This document shows positions 35,705 to 47,546 of a DNA stretch of 64,000 nucleotides, in pieces. Where the stretch lies: assembly GCF_004011695.2 (NCBI RefSeq), contig NC_082414.1:620001-684000 (forward strand). The letters run 5' to 3'. The translations under genes and the position numbers were made by a program. The notes under the pieces are model-generated. The model was given only the letters and a program-made list of their open reading frames with translations, did no database searches and was not told where the DNA came from. The DNA is from Ascochyta rabiei. Taxonomy: Eukaryota; Ascomycota; Dothideomycetes; Pleosporales; Didymellaceae. Every line of letters begins with the position of its first letter. Positions within the stretch are counted from its first letter, which is position 1.

Positions 35705-38644
35705 CTATGCACCTTGATTTGTGATAAAGGGACTTGCGAGGAGCTCATCTGCACTCGGCCGCTTCTCGTGGTCGATGAGGAAGGTCTGCGACAAGAAGGC
35801 CCGAGCATCCTCGCCAGCGTTGTCAGGAATGGTAGGACTCGCATCACCGCTGCCGCCAATCTTGAAGATGGCTTGCAGTTGTGTTAAGCTCGGGTGAGGG
35901 TGGCTTCCCGAGAACATTTCGACGATGAGGCAGCCTAGTGACCAGATATCGGCCTTGCGTGTGTATGCCGTCTGGCGGACAACCTCGGGTGCCATCCAGA
36001 AGACGGAGCCCTGAAGCGATACGCGTTGGGCTCCCTTCTTGCTGCCACCCAAGGTAGATGCTTCGATGCGCTTCGAGATACCAAAATCGGAGATTTTGAC
36101 GGAGCCCTTGTTGTCGACAAGAATATTCGCTCCCTTGATGTCGCGGTGAATGATGTCTCTGGAGTGTAGGTATGAGAGTCCAGTGAGGATCTGGCGTACG
36201 AAATTCTGGATGAGTGATTCGCCCAATGGCCCGTAGTTGACCAGCATTGTAGCGACTGATCCACCAGGGACGTACTCAAGGAAAATGTTGAGATGGCTCT
36301 CATCAGAGTTGGAACCTAGGTATTGCACAATATTCTTGTGCTTCAGTTCTCGAAGGAGGCCAATCTCATGCTTCAAGGCCTCCACCATGTTGGTCTTCTT
36401 GTGGTCCATCTGCGATGTACCCGCAGCAGATGGGAGCTCGACTTGTTTGACAGCCATGAGCTCACCAGTCACTGCATGTAACGCAAGGTACACGCTACCA
36501 AAGGAACCCTGTCCTATGAGCGCTCCTTTCATGTACTTGACGTTCTCCCAAGAATCCTGTTCAAGGTATTCTGTCAACTCGTCATCGTATTCCTCGCCGT
36601 CCTCAGCAATAGCTTCAGACAAGCGCTTGTTAAGCGAGTCGCCATTCTCGGTGTTTTCGGTACTGCTGCCGGCAAGGCTGCTACCGCCGTCATCGAAGTA
36701 CGACTGCATGGTAGTGTTGCCGTCCGGATCTGTCACGGCAAGAGTGTCAGATCCGCTTCCGTCACCGAATGAAACGTACGACTTTCGATTGGGCTCCAGA
36801 GGTGATTCTTCGTCAAGGGGCTCCAGTACAGACGACGCCATGGAGTCGCGATAGCCATGTTGCGAGGGCAAGCCAAGTCTCATAACGGAGAGCGGTCTCA
36901 ACGGTCTAGCCTGATTCCCACCCTGCAACCAGCTATCGGCGATGGAGGGCAGAGGAGGTGCGTCCTTCAAGCTGGAAGCTACGCTGAAGTTCGACGCCAT
37001 AGAAAGGCGAGACGCAGCTTTACTCAGGCGACGCGAGCGGCGGACAGACATGCGGACAGTCTTGTCAATCTCCCCCTTTTCCACATCGGGGAAGTACGAA
37101 GTAAGGTCGGAGGTAATCAGCTCGCTAGGAGGTCGAGCACCGTAGAACTGCTTCAGCTTGCGAGCACGTGCATGGTAGACTGGCGATCGTACAGAGTTGT
37201 CAGGTCCCTCCAGGTTCTGTGCTGTCGAATTAATGTGTCGTTCACGTTCTCGCGCCGATGCGGGCGAAAGAGGATAGCTAACAGCTGCAAGCGATTCTCC
37301 GGTCAACTTTTCAATCTTGAGTTGACTCCTGTTCGTCGCTGGTACGTAGATGTTCTGCGTCTGCTGGAAATTTTGCTGGGCATATATGCCAGCGGCAGCC
37401 TTGAGTTGATCCTCGTCAGGTTCTCCAGCGTGCACTTTGCGTAAGATCAGTCGCCCTCGTTCGTGCCGGTTCGAGTCTTTGCAGAGTCTAAAGAGCTCAA
37501 TGTCACTGAGGCGCTCAGCGAGTGACGGGTCTGGTTCGGCACTGTCGAGGATGTAAAAGCAGTAGTTTTTGATGTGCGCTTCGTTGAGATGAGCTTTCCT
37601 AAGTGTCTTGAGCATCACCTCCTCGGCTGTCTTGCATCCCTCGATGGTGACAACAGACGTTCGCCCACCATCGTAAATGACTCGAATCCAGGCTTTGTCG
37701 TGAGGTAAGATGGCACTGTTGGTTGCGCTATCAAGACTGGGGCTGGCTCGTACATGATGTGCAAAACGAGCTGTTTGTGGAGTCTCGGTGGGCGTGGTCC
37801 GTTGGGTTGGCGCATAGCGAGCGCTGAGGGGATGTGCGGCATATGTTTTGCTGGGATCTTTGGGGCTGTTCAGGCCGGCCTGACGTTGAGCTCGGAGCAC
37901 GCGATTTTCTTGGTCGACCAGTGGGGAGCTTGGTCGAGATGGGGACTTTGCGCCGTACGCGAAGTTCATTTCCGAAGGAGCAATCTGCCGAGACATGCGC
38001 TTCTCTGTTCGTGAGCTGATAGGAGCAGCCCGAGTAGGCGGGAGCAACGGCCGTGGCGAGCCGGAAGGTGGAGTGTATGCTGAATTGTCGAGCGTAGCCA
38101 GTGACTGTCTGTTGGACGTCCGTCGGGAGGCCTTCTTGAACTCCTTGTTGCGTAGCTGCTTTGCCTGTGAGCCAATGCGGACGCGGTCGCCCACTTTCTT
38201 GATGCCCATGTCTCGCAGGTGTGTCTGGTCCATTTCCATGAGATTCTCGCCGTTGATGTGATTTTCTGAGTCTGTCAGTGTCTTGTTGCTGGAGTGGGGA
38301 CGAGAGTGCGTGTGTGACGTACGCCTGAACAGCTCGATGTACTGGGCACAGTTGATGCGTTTCAGCCAGTCAACCACCTTGTCCTCGTCCCAATTCCTGC
38401 GGCAGTCAGCATGACAGTCCGTCGATGCAGCATGAGTAGCAACCTACCGGACGGCATCAGGAGCGTCGTAGATTTCCGAGAAGTCTGACTCTGTGGGCGA
38501 GACAAACATGGACTGGTCTGTCCGAGCGTTGGTGGCGTGGTTGCGGTAGTTGCTCATGGTGGCGTTGTACTGAGAGGTCGACTGCGAGGGACCTGCACCC
38601 AGCGACGGTGTAGGGTAGGGGGACTTTGCGGCAAGCATGGCCAT
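35705..38644 (-). CDS. STE11: STE11-type MAP kinase kinase kinase
   Basis: Three exons: 38,448-38,644, 38,323-38,396 and 35,705-38,265, with introns of 51 and 57 bp (GTAGGT..CAG, GTACGT..CAG). The product is 943 aa. A SAM domain spans about residues 67-130 (joined across the second intron as F-R-Q-N-H-I-N-G-E-N), then a Ser/Pro-rich linker, a Ras-association-like domain at about 282-368, and a C-terminal Ser/Thr kinase domain at about 660-938. The kinase domain shows the glycine loop G-Q-G-S-F-G-S-V, V-A-I/V-K-type lysine (M-A-V-K), H-R-D-I-K-G-A-N, D-F-G and A-P-E. This order is that of yeast Ste11 and its filamentous orthologues, which phosphorylate a Ste7-type MAPKK in the pheromone/filamentation and, in plant pathogens, infection cascade. 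An in-frame ATG two codons downstream is an alternative start. Full length and intact. Confidence 0.95.
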
Positions 38645-39088
38645 GTCTCGTGACTAGGGGATGAAGAAGGCGAGGGTGCGAGTATGGGAGGATGAAGTGA
38701 GAGCTGGTGAGCGAAGAGGAGGCAAGGCGGTTGAACTTCGGTCGTCGGTGTTTATTGTCGTATGCACATCATGTAGAGGACGTCGATGGCAGCGGTGCTG
38801 GTCTGGATGGTGACCGCGGTGGAGTAGCCAGCACACGAGTGTGTAGAGCCCGGGCTCGCAGTAGCAGTGCACAATAGCAGAGCACAATAGCAATGGAGCA
38901 CAAGGGCAGCTGGACGAGGCAGCCAGGCAGAGGTGCCGGGTCGAGGTGAAGGGCGGCGTCGGGTTTAAGCGGCAGGCTTCTGACGAGGAGGACAGCTTCA
39001 GGGCCTTGTGTTGGGATGGTCGTTATGTTGGACACGGGGGCCAGCGTGGGGCCGTGGGCGTCTTTATTGCAGCAGTAACAGGAGTAAC

Positions 39089-39134
39089 GGCAGCGGCAGC
39101 GGCAGCAGCAGCAGCAGCAGCAGCGGCGGCGGCA
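39089..39134. repeat. GCA/GCG trinucleotide microsatellite
   Basis: GGC-AGC, CAG and CGG trinucleotide run of about 46 bp upstream of STE11. It produces artificial poly-Ala or poly-Cys frames. Confidence 0.85.
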
Positions 39135-39470
39135 TAAGCAGGCGGGCGGGCTCCCCGGAATGCTGTGGCAAGCGAGGTAGCAGGTGAGAGCCAGCAGCAA
39201 GACAACAATCCCACTGGCAAGACCGACGAGTGTTGCGCTGAAGAGTGGGCGAGCACGCTAGTCGACCCAGCGCGTTTCACCCGGTTTCAGATTTGCGATC
39301 CACTGTACCTGCACACACAGTGCCAGCACCCGGGCATTGCCCACGGCATTGCGCCTCACCCATGCAATCAACGCGCCCCGCACCGCTCGACCGCGAATGA
39401 TTGCGATGTGCGCGGCCTCTGCAGAGACAGTCCTTGTGTACTGCGTGGTGTTGTAAATGTGGTTGATGTC

Positions 39471-39626
39471 CACAGACACAGACACAGACACAGACACAGA
39501 CATAGACATAGACACAGACAGACACAGACAGACAGACAGACAGACAGACACAGACAGACAGACAGACACAGACAGACAGACAGACACAGACAGACAGACA
39601 GACACAGACAGACACACTCACACACA
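39471..39626. repeat. CAGACA/CAGA microsatellite
   Basis: About 155 bp of CAGACA and CAGA units, passing through (CAGACA)n, a short CATAGA variant, then mixed CAGA blocks and a short CACA tail. Strongly strand-asymmetric (no G-rich runs on the minus strand). It lies ~225 bp from the start of the RIP island. Confidence 0.9.
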
Positions 39627-39849
39627 GCGTGTTCCTGTGGCTGTAGCCATCGCTGCAAGCAGCCAAACCCCCAGCTCGCAAACAAGCACCTGCCGCCTAC
39701 AAAGGACGCTCGTCCATGTAAACAAAGACGTGCTACTTGCTGTGTACGTGCGCACAAGGTGGACCTGCGGCTGTGGAACTGCGCCGTCATCAGTGGAGGG
39801 GATTAGGTAGTTTACTTTTCCGTGACAGATTACTGTTTCTGTGGCTTAC

Positions 39850-42800
39850 CAAGACGCGCGGCGTAACACTAATAATAATGCCTGCTAGATATGCTGTTTA
39901 GCATTAGTTTAGACAAAAACTTAAACCTTTTCTTAGCAGTTAACTACTAGTTTATAACTAACTAGTTGTAAAGTTGTAAAGTAAACTAGATTTTTTACTA
40001 TAGTATATTTTATTACTAGATCTAAAAGATAGAGGACCTACCTAGTTTACAACCCTATACCTAAACAATAAGCCCTAGTACTACTACATAGGTAGCGCAG
40101 CAGGCTTCTAAAGTTAAGGCCTCTGTAATAGAAGTTACTGTCTTACCCTACCTCTTATTAGTGTCTGTTATATTGTTATTATAACTACTAGCAACACTAC
40201 TACGTCTACTACAAGGTCTACCTCTTAACGTTAGCACTAATCTATCCTACCTCCTAACCCCTACACACAGGTTTATCGCCTAGACGCTTAAAGCTAATTA
40301 GAGTCTTAACTTAACTGCGTTAGATAGAGCTCTAAGAAGAGGTAGTATAGGACCTAATAATAGTAGTAATAAAGATATAAGAGGGTAGAAGCGTCTAAAG
40401 TATATAAGTGCGCAGGAAAAGTATATAATTATAGAGCTAGTAGTAACCTTATATTATTACTATCTATATCTATAAAAGAAGGGTAACTTCTACGTATTTA
40501 TACAACACTAGTTTATTAAGAGACACTAAGAGGTATTAATTAACGCTATAACAAAGTTTATAGACTCTTAACTACGTAATTAGAATATAGAGATAGCAGT
40601 AGACAACACATCTAGAAGCAATATTAGGTGTAGTAGCTACTAGGAGCACGTTAATACTATAAGAGAGAGGTTAGCGTAGTATATAGCAGAGCACAAGGTA
40701 AATAAGGAAAAGTAGAAGAAGAGAGAGACGCTGTAGTAAACTGCTAAGTAGACTGTAAAGACAACGTTAGCATAATCTTACTCTAATAAACTAAGTAAGA
40801 TTAGAGTTGTTAAGGGCAATAGTAATAGCTTTAAGGATTTAGACAACGTGCACTCTGTATTAGGCACTACCTCCTAGTTAATTAGAAGTAGTTTAACGCT
40901 TAGAAGTGCTAAGAAGAAGTAATAGTAAGAGAAGGAGGAGTCTGTACTAGCCTTAAGTTAGTCTATAAGAGCCTTAGCTAGAGTAACAGAGGATAGGGCA
41001 GCTAAGTTAGCTGCTGCTGCTACTAGTATAGGTAGAAGATCTAACCTTTAGTAATTTATTAAAGAGTCTTAATAAGAGACTGTATAATGTCTTATAGCAC
41101 TAGAAGAGCGTAATAAGACACGTTATAAAGAGATAGATAAGATAATAAAGCGTATTTTAGCTCTATTAGATAAATTAAGGTAGGTAGGATAGGTATATAG
41201 GCAGCAGCATAGTGTTATACTTAATAATCTAATAAATATAGTATTTTAAGCTGCTATATAGATATGCGTTAGTAGGGTCTATATATTACTATTTTTAGTT
41301 TAGCACTATATAGATTAGGCAGTAGTAAGCGCTAGCGCTGTAGGGTAGTTACAGCAGCCTATAAAACTAAGCTAATTTTAGGTAATTTTATAGATTCTAC
41401 TAGGTTTAACCCTTAGTGTTTATATAAGCTTACTATATAAAATAGACCTACTTATAAGGTATATTCCTCTTAACCTACAGATAGTCTGTAGACAGCTTAC
41501 AGCTATTAGTTTTACATAGTTTTCTGCTGTTTTTAGCGCGTTATAAGCCCTATAAGTATATTAGACATAGTAAAACTTAACACTAATACACTAAATCTTC
41601 TATAATTACTGCTATCCTACACCTCTACTCCTAATTTAACTTAAATTTACTACTTACGTACTCCTCTAGTAATAGCACCTTTATACTAAATAACTACATA
41701 ATCTAATTTATCTACCTTAGGCAGGTCTAGTAATTCTACAGAAATAAGAAAACTAGTATGTAGATCCTGATTAGTAACAACCTAGTAATTAATAAGGTGC
41801 GTAGTTAGAGTATTTTAAAGTTTTGTTTTACCCTACTAAAGCCCTACTTAACTACTATCTGCTTAGTTAATAACTACTAATTAATCTTCTTCTACGTAGG
41901 TGTTAAGTACTCTCTATTAATATCTTTATATAGTCCTAGCATATAATCCTAGCTTCTAAAAGCTACGTTACTATATATATATTAGTACTAGTTTAGTAGC
42001 AGCTAGCTTATTAACGCACTAAGTTAGCTGCTAAAGTTAAGTATAATACACGTAGTTACGTCTCTACTAGATAATAGGACGCTAGCAAAGTAACTACTAA
42101 ACAATCTGTTAGGTAAGACAACTACTATATAGACAAGTAAGTATTACTTTTTATAACTAGAGTAGTATAGTTACTAATCTATAAATATAGGTCTGTAAAC
42201 CGCAATCTCTATACTATTAATAAAGCTAAATATAAGGTTGTTAGTAGTTATAAGTAAGCTACTAATAGCTTTACAGCACGCCTCTATTATTAGTTATTTT
42301 ATTATACTTAAATCTAACTTAATCTAACTACTCTATATACCCTAGATATACTATAAAACCCTGTTTTAGACAGCCCTAAGCTATAAACAACTTCTACTAA
42401 ATACATAGATAATATAGCTAAAGGCTAACAGGTAAGCAGCACGCTAGTAAAACACCAGCAAGGCCTCCTCTAGCAAAGAGACTAATGCTAATAGATACCT
42501 AGATCTCTTATTACTACTGTATTTAAGTAGTAGGTTAAGACTTACAGCTAGCTTCTTTATCTCTGCCTTTATAAACTAAGTAAAAAAGTAAAATAGCTTG
42601 TTGTTAATCCTACTGTTAGCCTTAGATAACTACATATTTAGTATTACTTTAAAGATAGTAAACTAGCAGAATAGTCTCTATAGCTACTTTAGACCTTTAC
42701 TCTTATCTAGCTAGGTAATAACAGTAACAGCAGCAGAGGCGGTGGTAATTGCGTTGTTAGAGGTAGTTTAGAGATACTAGGTTATAAAACTAAATACTAT

Positions 42801-42910
42801 AAGGTGTTAATTAGGTTCTATATTATATATATGTTTACTAACAAATCTAAGATAAAAAGACAATTACTAACATGCTAGATTTACTGTACTTTAATTAACC
42901 TAAACCCCTC
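39850..42910. mobile_element. Unclassified 3-kb RIP-degraded repeat island
   Basis: Abruptly AT-rich block with the same RIP signature as 1-32,535, set between gene-quality sequence on both sides. A plus-strand coding-like segment at about 40,290-41,180 is rich in K/E/R/A and coiled-coil-like. The rest is ambiguous. No LTR pair, terminal inverted repeat or target duplication was found at the edges, and no transposase motif was recognised. It is probably one inserted repeat of unknown class, or several fragments. Confidence 0.55.
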
Positions 42911-43773
42911 TACTGCAAACCTTATTTTTCGTCTCGTCTAAAGTCCCACCAGAGCTAGTCAGGGGTGAGCGACCCGCCATACCCGACCCGGTTGGCTGCC
43001 GAAATCTAGTAAGTACGACACAGAAAAGCACCTAATCCCCTCCAGTGCTCTCAGCGCACGCACTCTGACGCCCACCATACCATGTGCCATGCGCCATGCG
43101 CCATGTGCCCTGTGCCCTGTGCCCTGCAGACACAACGAAACCGACCAGAGGGACTCTGGACTCTGGAGTCAAGACTCTACGCTGAGAGTCCGTTCGACCG
43201 TCAATCGCTGACCAGGCCCGTACTGGCAACGGTTGTGCAGGTAAAGGTTGAGAACAACCGGACTGCAGGCCTGCTCCAGCCATGCAGCCATGCAGCCATG
43301 CAGCCATCTAGCCATGCAGCCATCTAGCCATCTAGCCATGACGCACCCAACTCTCCTCTACAAGCAGAAGTGATCGTTCACACAAGCTGCTTCACTAGAA
43401 CAACGCATATGCGAACGCCTGCTCGTGCTCAGCCAAACACTCGGACCCTGCTTCTGCCCTGCTGACAGTCTGTTACATGGCCTGCTCGTCGCCTTCAACC
43501 CACCTGCCGCACCCTGCAAGTCAGACGTCACTTCAGGCGCCGAAGGCTGAGCTAGCCGTCTCTGCGATACCTCCAACTCCAATGTGCATGACCATACCTG
43601 CGCATCATTACCATTCTCGCGCCGAGCCTGACTTCGACCTCTCTTGCATGGGAGCTCTGCGAGTGCACCAGCGCCTGTCTGTTGCGCTCCGCTATCACCT
43701 CCGTCTGAGACGCAACTAGATAGCTGTCACACCGCACTACGCGCCTTATCATTGGCTCACAACGGTCGACACC
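42911..43773. other. Upstream region of the DUF7514-like gene
   Basis: About 860 bp of normal-composition DNA with two short simple arrays: ATGCGCC/GCCCTGT-type units at 43,080-43,127 and AGCCATGC/AGCCATCT units at about 43,277-43,340. Short overlapping frames here look like arrays or noise. No supported gene. Confidence 0.5.
43277..43340. repeat. Octanucleotide array AGCCATGC/AGCCATCT
   Basis: About eight tandem 8-bp units upstream of the DUF7514-like gene. Confidence 0.85.
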
Positions 43774-45674
43774 ATGGACTACGACAGACGCCGCAACGCA
43801 TCTTACGATGACTATGGTCCTCGTGACCCCCGAGCATATGGGTCCTGGTACAGCCACGATACACCACATCATGTTCCGCTCCGTGGACGATCACATTCCT
43901 CGTCCAACGCTGCTTCAGACAATTCACCGCAGCCTGCTCAGCAACCACTCAAGAGCGCAATTGGCAATGCTTTTGATCAGTCAGACGCAGCGAGAACAGT
44001 CGACCCTGATCTCATCGCCCAGATAGCAGCCGAAGTGAAAAAATCGGTGCTGCATGAAATCAAGCAAAGTGGCATCGCCGGTGCATCACCAGCTCAGTCT
44101 GGTCCAGCACCACCGCAACAACACATCCCACCATCGCCAGACTCTACAAGCGCATCGTTCCCCGCTCGAAACGTGTATGCGCCGCCTTCGCCCTTCTATC
44201 AAGACGCCCCTAGCCAACCGTCATCCGCACAAGATTTAGCAAGTCGCGGGTCGACTTTCGACGGAGGCATGGACGACCTCCTGACATCTCGCTACGATTC
44301 AAGTGTGCCTATCGACATTCCACGTCGAGAACGAGCGCCGGAACGACCCGCTCCTGCGATGAGGATGGCAACGGACGACTTTACACCCATCGAGAAGATG
44401 TGGCAGCGGCTGTTTGACCTGCAAGGTCGGCCTCTGCCGCGCCTTGGAGAATTCCTTCGCGGCCTTGCGATGCATCTGGTAAGTTGTGCATCACATTGGC
44501 AACGGAAGGGGAGCTAATGATTTGAACAGATCGAGGACTACGAACCGAAGAGAAGCCTTGTCATCTCGCCTGCAAAGATGCAAAAGTTTTACGAAGACGT
44601 CCAGGTCTTGAGTGAGGTTTACCCATGGCAAAGTAAGAGCTCTGAAAAAATCTACAAAGCGTTGAAGCTTTCCACTGCTAACGTCAATCAGCGATATTCG
44701 GGGAATTGTCATACGCTGCTTTGTCCAAGGTCTACCAGAGCATGCGTTGCCAGCATCATCTCATCCAGGAGCACCCTGCGGAACTGCCTTACATTCCTGC
44801 CTTGACTCCAAAGGGATTTGAAGAGTGGATGACTGCCATGATATTGGCTTATCCTGATACTGAACACGAGCGAATCACAAAGGCTGTACTAGGCATGCCT
44901 ATCAGCAATGCGGACAACACGAAAGAAAGGTTTCCCAAAGAGCTTCCTAGGCGCATGTTTCCAAGAACCGAGAACGTGCAAGCCCAACAAAGATGCGCTG
45001 CAAACCTGTCTGCCGAAGGCGTCAGCCCGCTTCGCAAAGTTCCAACATTCCCCCCACCACCCCCACCGCCCAAAGTCGATACCAGCGCCGCTATTCCAAG
45101 CTTGGAGCGTGAACGTAGTCCATACAGTGGACAACCTGACCTGAGGAACTCCGACTCTGAAGGCGAACATGACTCGAGCTTTGTCCCAATCGAGCGACAG
45201 AGAAACCCGTATTCCGCAAACCCGAGTGGCGGCAAGGTGTATGATGATTTGTCTCAAAGCACGCACTCCGATACCACATCGGGCGGTCAACGCAGACGTG
45301 CGCAATCGACAGTGAACCAAAGTCAATGTCAATGGGCACCACCACCACCGAACGATACGTACAATCAGCAGCAACCAAGGTCGAGCGCACGTCGAACCAG
45401 GAGTCCCAGCTTCTCGAGCTACGGCACAAATTCCGATAGTAACATCAACGACATGCCTGCGAGCCACTCTTCGTCGAACTTACACAATGTCCAGGATGAT
45501 GGACGCCGCCGCAGCAAAGACGAAGATATGAGAAGGCAGAATCGTCACAGAGGAGGCACGGTGGGGACAGACAGCTTGTACGACTCGCAACCGCGTACAA
45601 GTTATGACGACTACAAGGGCCGGACCAGTGCCAGCGGGTATGAAGACAGAAGCTACGACTCCCGTCGCTATTGA
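43774..45674 (+). CDS. DUF7514-like domain protein with long disordered tails
   Basis: Three exons: 43,774-44,478, 44,530-44,632 and 44,692-45,674, with introns of 51 and 59 bp (GTAAGT..CAG, GTAAGA..CAG). The product is 596 aa. The central folded region (about residues 205-385) spans both introns: F-T-P-I-E-K-M-W-Q-R-L-F, then L-G-E-F-L-R-G-L-A, I-E-D-Y-E-P-K-R-S-L-V-I, and F-P-K-E-L. It matches the conserved fungal domain I know as DUF7514, whose biochemical role is unknown. The N-terminal ~200 residues are Pro/Ser/Gln-rich. The C-terminal ~210 are Ser/Arg/Tyr/Asn-rich with a short poly-Pro run, so both ends are probably disordered. No signal peptide or membrane segment. It may act as a scaffold (inference). 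The DUF number is from memory. Confidence 0.85.
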
Positions 45675-46074
45675 TCTCGGAATTTTCGTTGAGGTTCGAG
45701 TCTGAAAGTGCTGTGCCAACCATCAAGCGGACGGCTTACATTTACGATACGATGCTGCCCATCCCCTACACATTGTCTTACTGAAGTTACATACCCCCAT
45801 GTCCATTGGATCACACGTTGCCCATCTGTAGATTGTTCTCTTCGAACCATGTAGGCGTCAATGCATTAGGCAGGCCCTCGATGACCTATGAAAAAGTGCC
45901 AGCTTCCAAAGCAATTGTTTCGTTCTGGTGCGTGAGATTTCTGGTGCTTGATTGGAGTAGAAAAGTGAACCGGGCGGTCATAGCGTCAGCCACTCAACGC
46001 GTCGCCACTTTCGCGACGCGTCGACTCTTTGCGATATCGTCAAACCCTGGGTTTCACTACACAACACCTACAAG
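45675..46074. other. Intergenic: promoter of RFC5
   Basis: 400 bp between two plus-strand genes. Its last 80 bp carry the paired MluI-type boxes listed separately. Confidence 0.6.
45997..46021 (+). promoter_or_regulatory. Paired ACGCGT (MCB) boxes upstream of RFC5
   Basis: Two exact ACGCGT palindromes at 45,997-46,002 and 46,016-46,021, the second overlapping TTTCGCGACGCG, lie 54-78 bp upstream of the RFC5 start codon. ACGCGT is the MluI cell-cycle box bound by MBF (Mbp1-Swi6 family), which drives G1/S expression of replication genes in yeasts. Two sites within 25 bp of each other, upstream of a replication gene, fit that role. Confidence 0.65.
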
Positions 46075-47244
46075 ATGGCACTGCTCGTAGACAAACACCG
46101 TCCTCGAAACCTAGAAGCTCTCAACTATCACCCGGAGCTTTCTGAGCGACTCAGAGCTCTTGTGGGTGCATTCTCTAAACGCACAACCTCTTTCACTGAC
46201 CATCCTCACCCTCTAGGCACAAAGCGGCGATTTTCCACATCTTCTCGTGTACGGACCGTCCGGTGCAGGCAAGAAGACCCGCATTGTCGCAACACTCAAA
46301 GAGCTCTATGGGCCTGGTGTCGAGAAAATCAAGATCGATGCCCGTGTCTTCCAGACGACCACGAACCGCAAGCTCGAATTCAACATTGTCGCATCCGTAT
46401 ATCACCTCGAAATCACACCTTCAGACGTCGGCAACTACGACAGAGTGGTCGTTCAGGACTTGCTTAAGGAAGTCGCGCAAACACAACAGGTTGATCTAGG
46501 CGCAAAGCAACGCTTCAAGGTGGTTGTGATCAATGAGGCAGATCACTTGACAAGAGATGCACAGGCAGCACTCAGACGGACGATGGAGAAATACAGTCCC
46601 AACCTACGATTGATCCTCCTAGCGAATTCAACAAGCAACATCATTGCACCCATTCGCAGTAGGACACTGCTCGTTAGAGTTGCAGCACCAACAGAGGACG
46701 AGATATGTGGGGTTTTGAGGACTGTAGGAAACAAGGAAGGCTGGAGTGAGGTTGCACCACTCAACAGGCGAATAGCAAAGGAAAGCGGAAGAAATCTGCG
46801 GAAAGCGCTGCTGATGTTTGAATCTGTGCATGCACAGAAGTATGTCTCATTGTCCTAGTCCTGGCGGAAAGCGAATCGAGACCGTCACTAACGAATGACA
46901 GCGAGAAAGTCACTGACCAAACACACATTCCGCCTCCAGACTGGGAAGCACTTATCGAGCAGATCGCGCAACAAATTATCGAAGAACGCAGCCCTCAGCG
47001 GCTACTGCAAGTCCGGGCCTTGCTCTACGACCTTCTGTCACACTGCATCGACTCAACGACGATCATCAAGACGCTCACTTGGAAGCTGATACCAAAAACG
47101 GACGATGCACTGAAACCAGAAGTCATCAAGTGGGCGGCTTTCTACGAGCACAGATGCAAGATGGGCAGCAAGCAAATCTTCCATCTTGAAGCATTTGTTG
47201 CGAAGTACATGAGGTTATATGAAAGGTCTGTGCAGCCCTGTTGA
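46075..47244 (+). CDS. RFC5: Replication factor C subunit 5 (clamp loader small subunit)
   Basis: Three exons: 46,075-46,161, 46,217-46,839 and 46,902-47,244, with introns of 55 and 62 bp (GTGGGT..TAG, GTATGT..CAG). The product is 350 aa, close to yeast Rfc5 (354). RFC loads the PCNA clamp at primer ends in S phase. The N-terminus M-A-L-L-V-D-K-H-R-P is typical of the small subunits. A Walker A loop G-P-S-G-A-G-K-K-T lies at 42-50 and a Walker B variant N-E-A-D at about 135-138. The N in place of D is the Rfc5-specific form, so this is Rfc5 rather than Rfc2-4. R-R-T-M-E-K-Y follows. The usual S-R-C sensor region reads S-R-T here (P-I-R-S-R-T-L). The C-terminal collar helices are complete. Probably G1/S-regulated through the ACGCGT boxes upstream. 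Confidence 0.95.
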
Positions 47245-47482
47245 ATGTGGACAAAGACAATGCGTTGACCGAAACAGTTACTCGATGGGCATCGATTTTG
47301 ATTCTGCGTGATGATTGAACGCAAAGCCATGGCATTAGCAAGGTGCCAGTTGTCAGTGGGGTTCGCATATAGCAAAAAGGCGTCCGGTGTTGAAGTGGGG
47401 AACGCGTTACCGCTACTACGTCATGTGCGTCGAGCTTAGCTAGAAGCTCCATCGTAGCTCCAGCTATACACCAATTCCATCA

Positions 47483-47527
47483 ATGACCACCACTACCGCT
47501 TACTTCAAACCGCTCAACGCTTTCTGA
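47483..47527 (+). other. Candidate upstream ORF before the small acidic protein gene
   Basis: A 14-codon ATG..TGA frame ends 19 bp before the main start codon at 47,547. It is Thr-rich at the start (M-T-T-T-T-A-Y-F). It would matter only if transcription starts upstream of it. Confidence 0.3.
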
Positions 47528-47546
47528 AACAGCGCAGATCTTGACA

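Larger units (their letters stand above)
38645..39850. other. STE11 upstream region with microsatellites
   Basis: About 1.2 kb upstream of STE11, ending at the second RIP island. Frames here are low-complexity products of the two microsatellites listed separately. No supported gene. It probably holds the STE11 promoter and 5' leader. Confidence 0.5.

Noticed and set aside
36237..37444. Two plus-strand ORFs of 205 and 195 codons inside STE11
   Set aside because: Antisense shadows of the kinase gene with low-complexity composition.
39165..39810. Overlapping frames of 117-213 codons on both strands
   Set aside because: Products of the CAGACA microsatellite, open on several frames at once.
45685..45715. 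GGTTCGAGTCT, resembling a tRNA B box
   Set aside because: No matching A box or acceptor-stem pairing around it, and it lies in the 3' region of the DUF7514-like gene.
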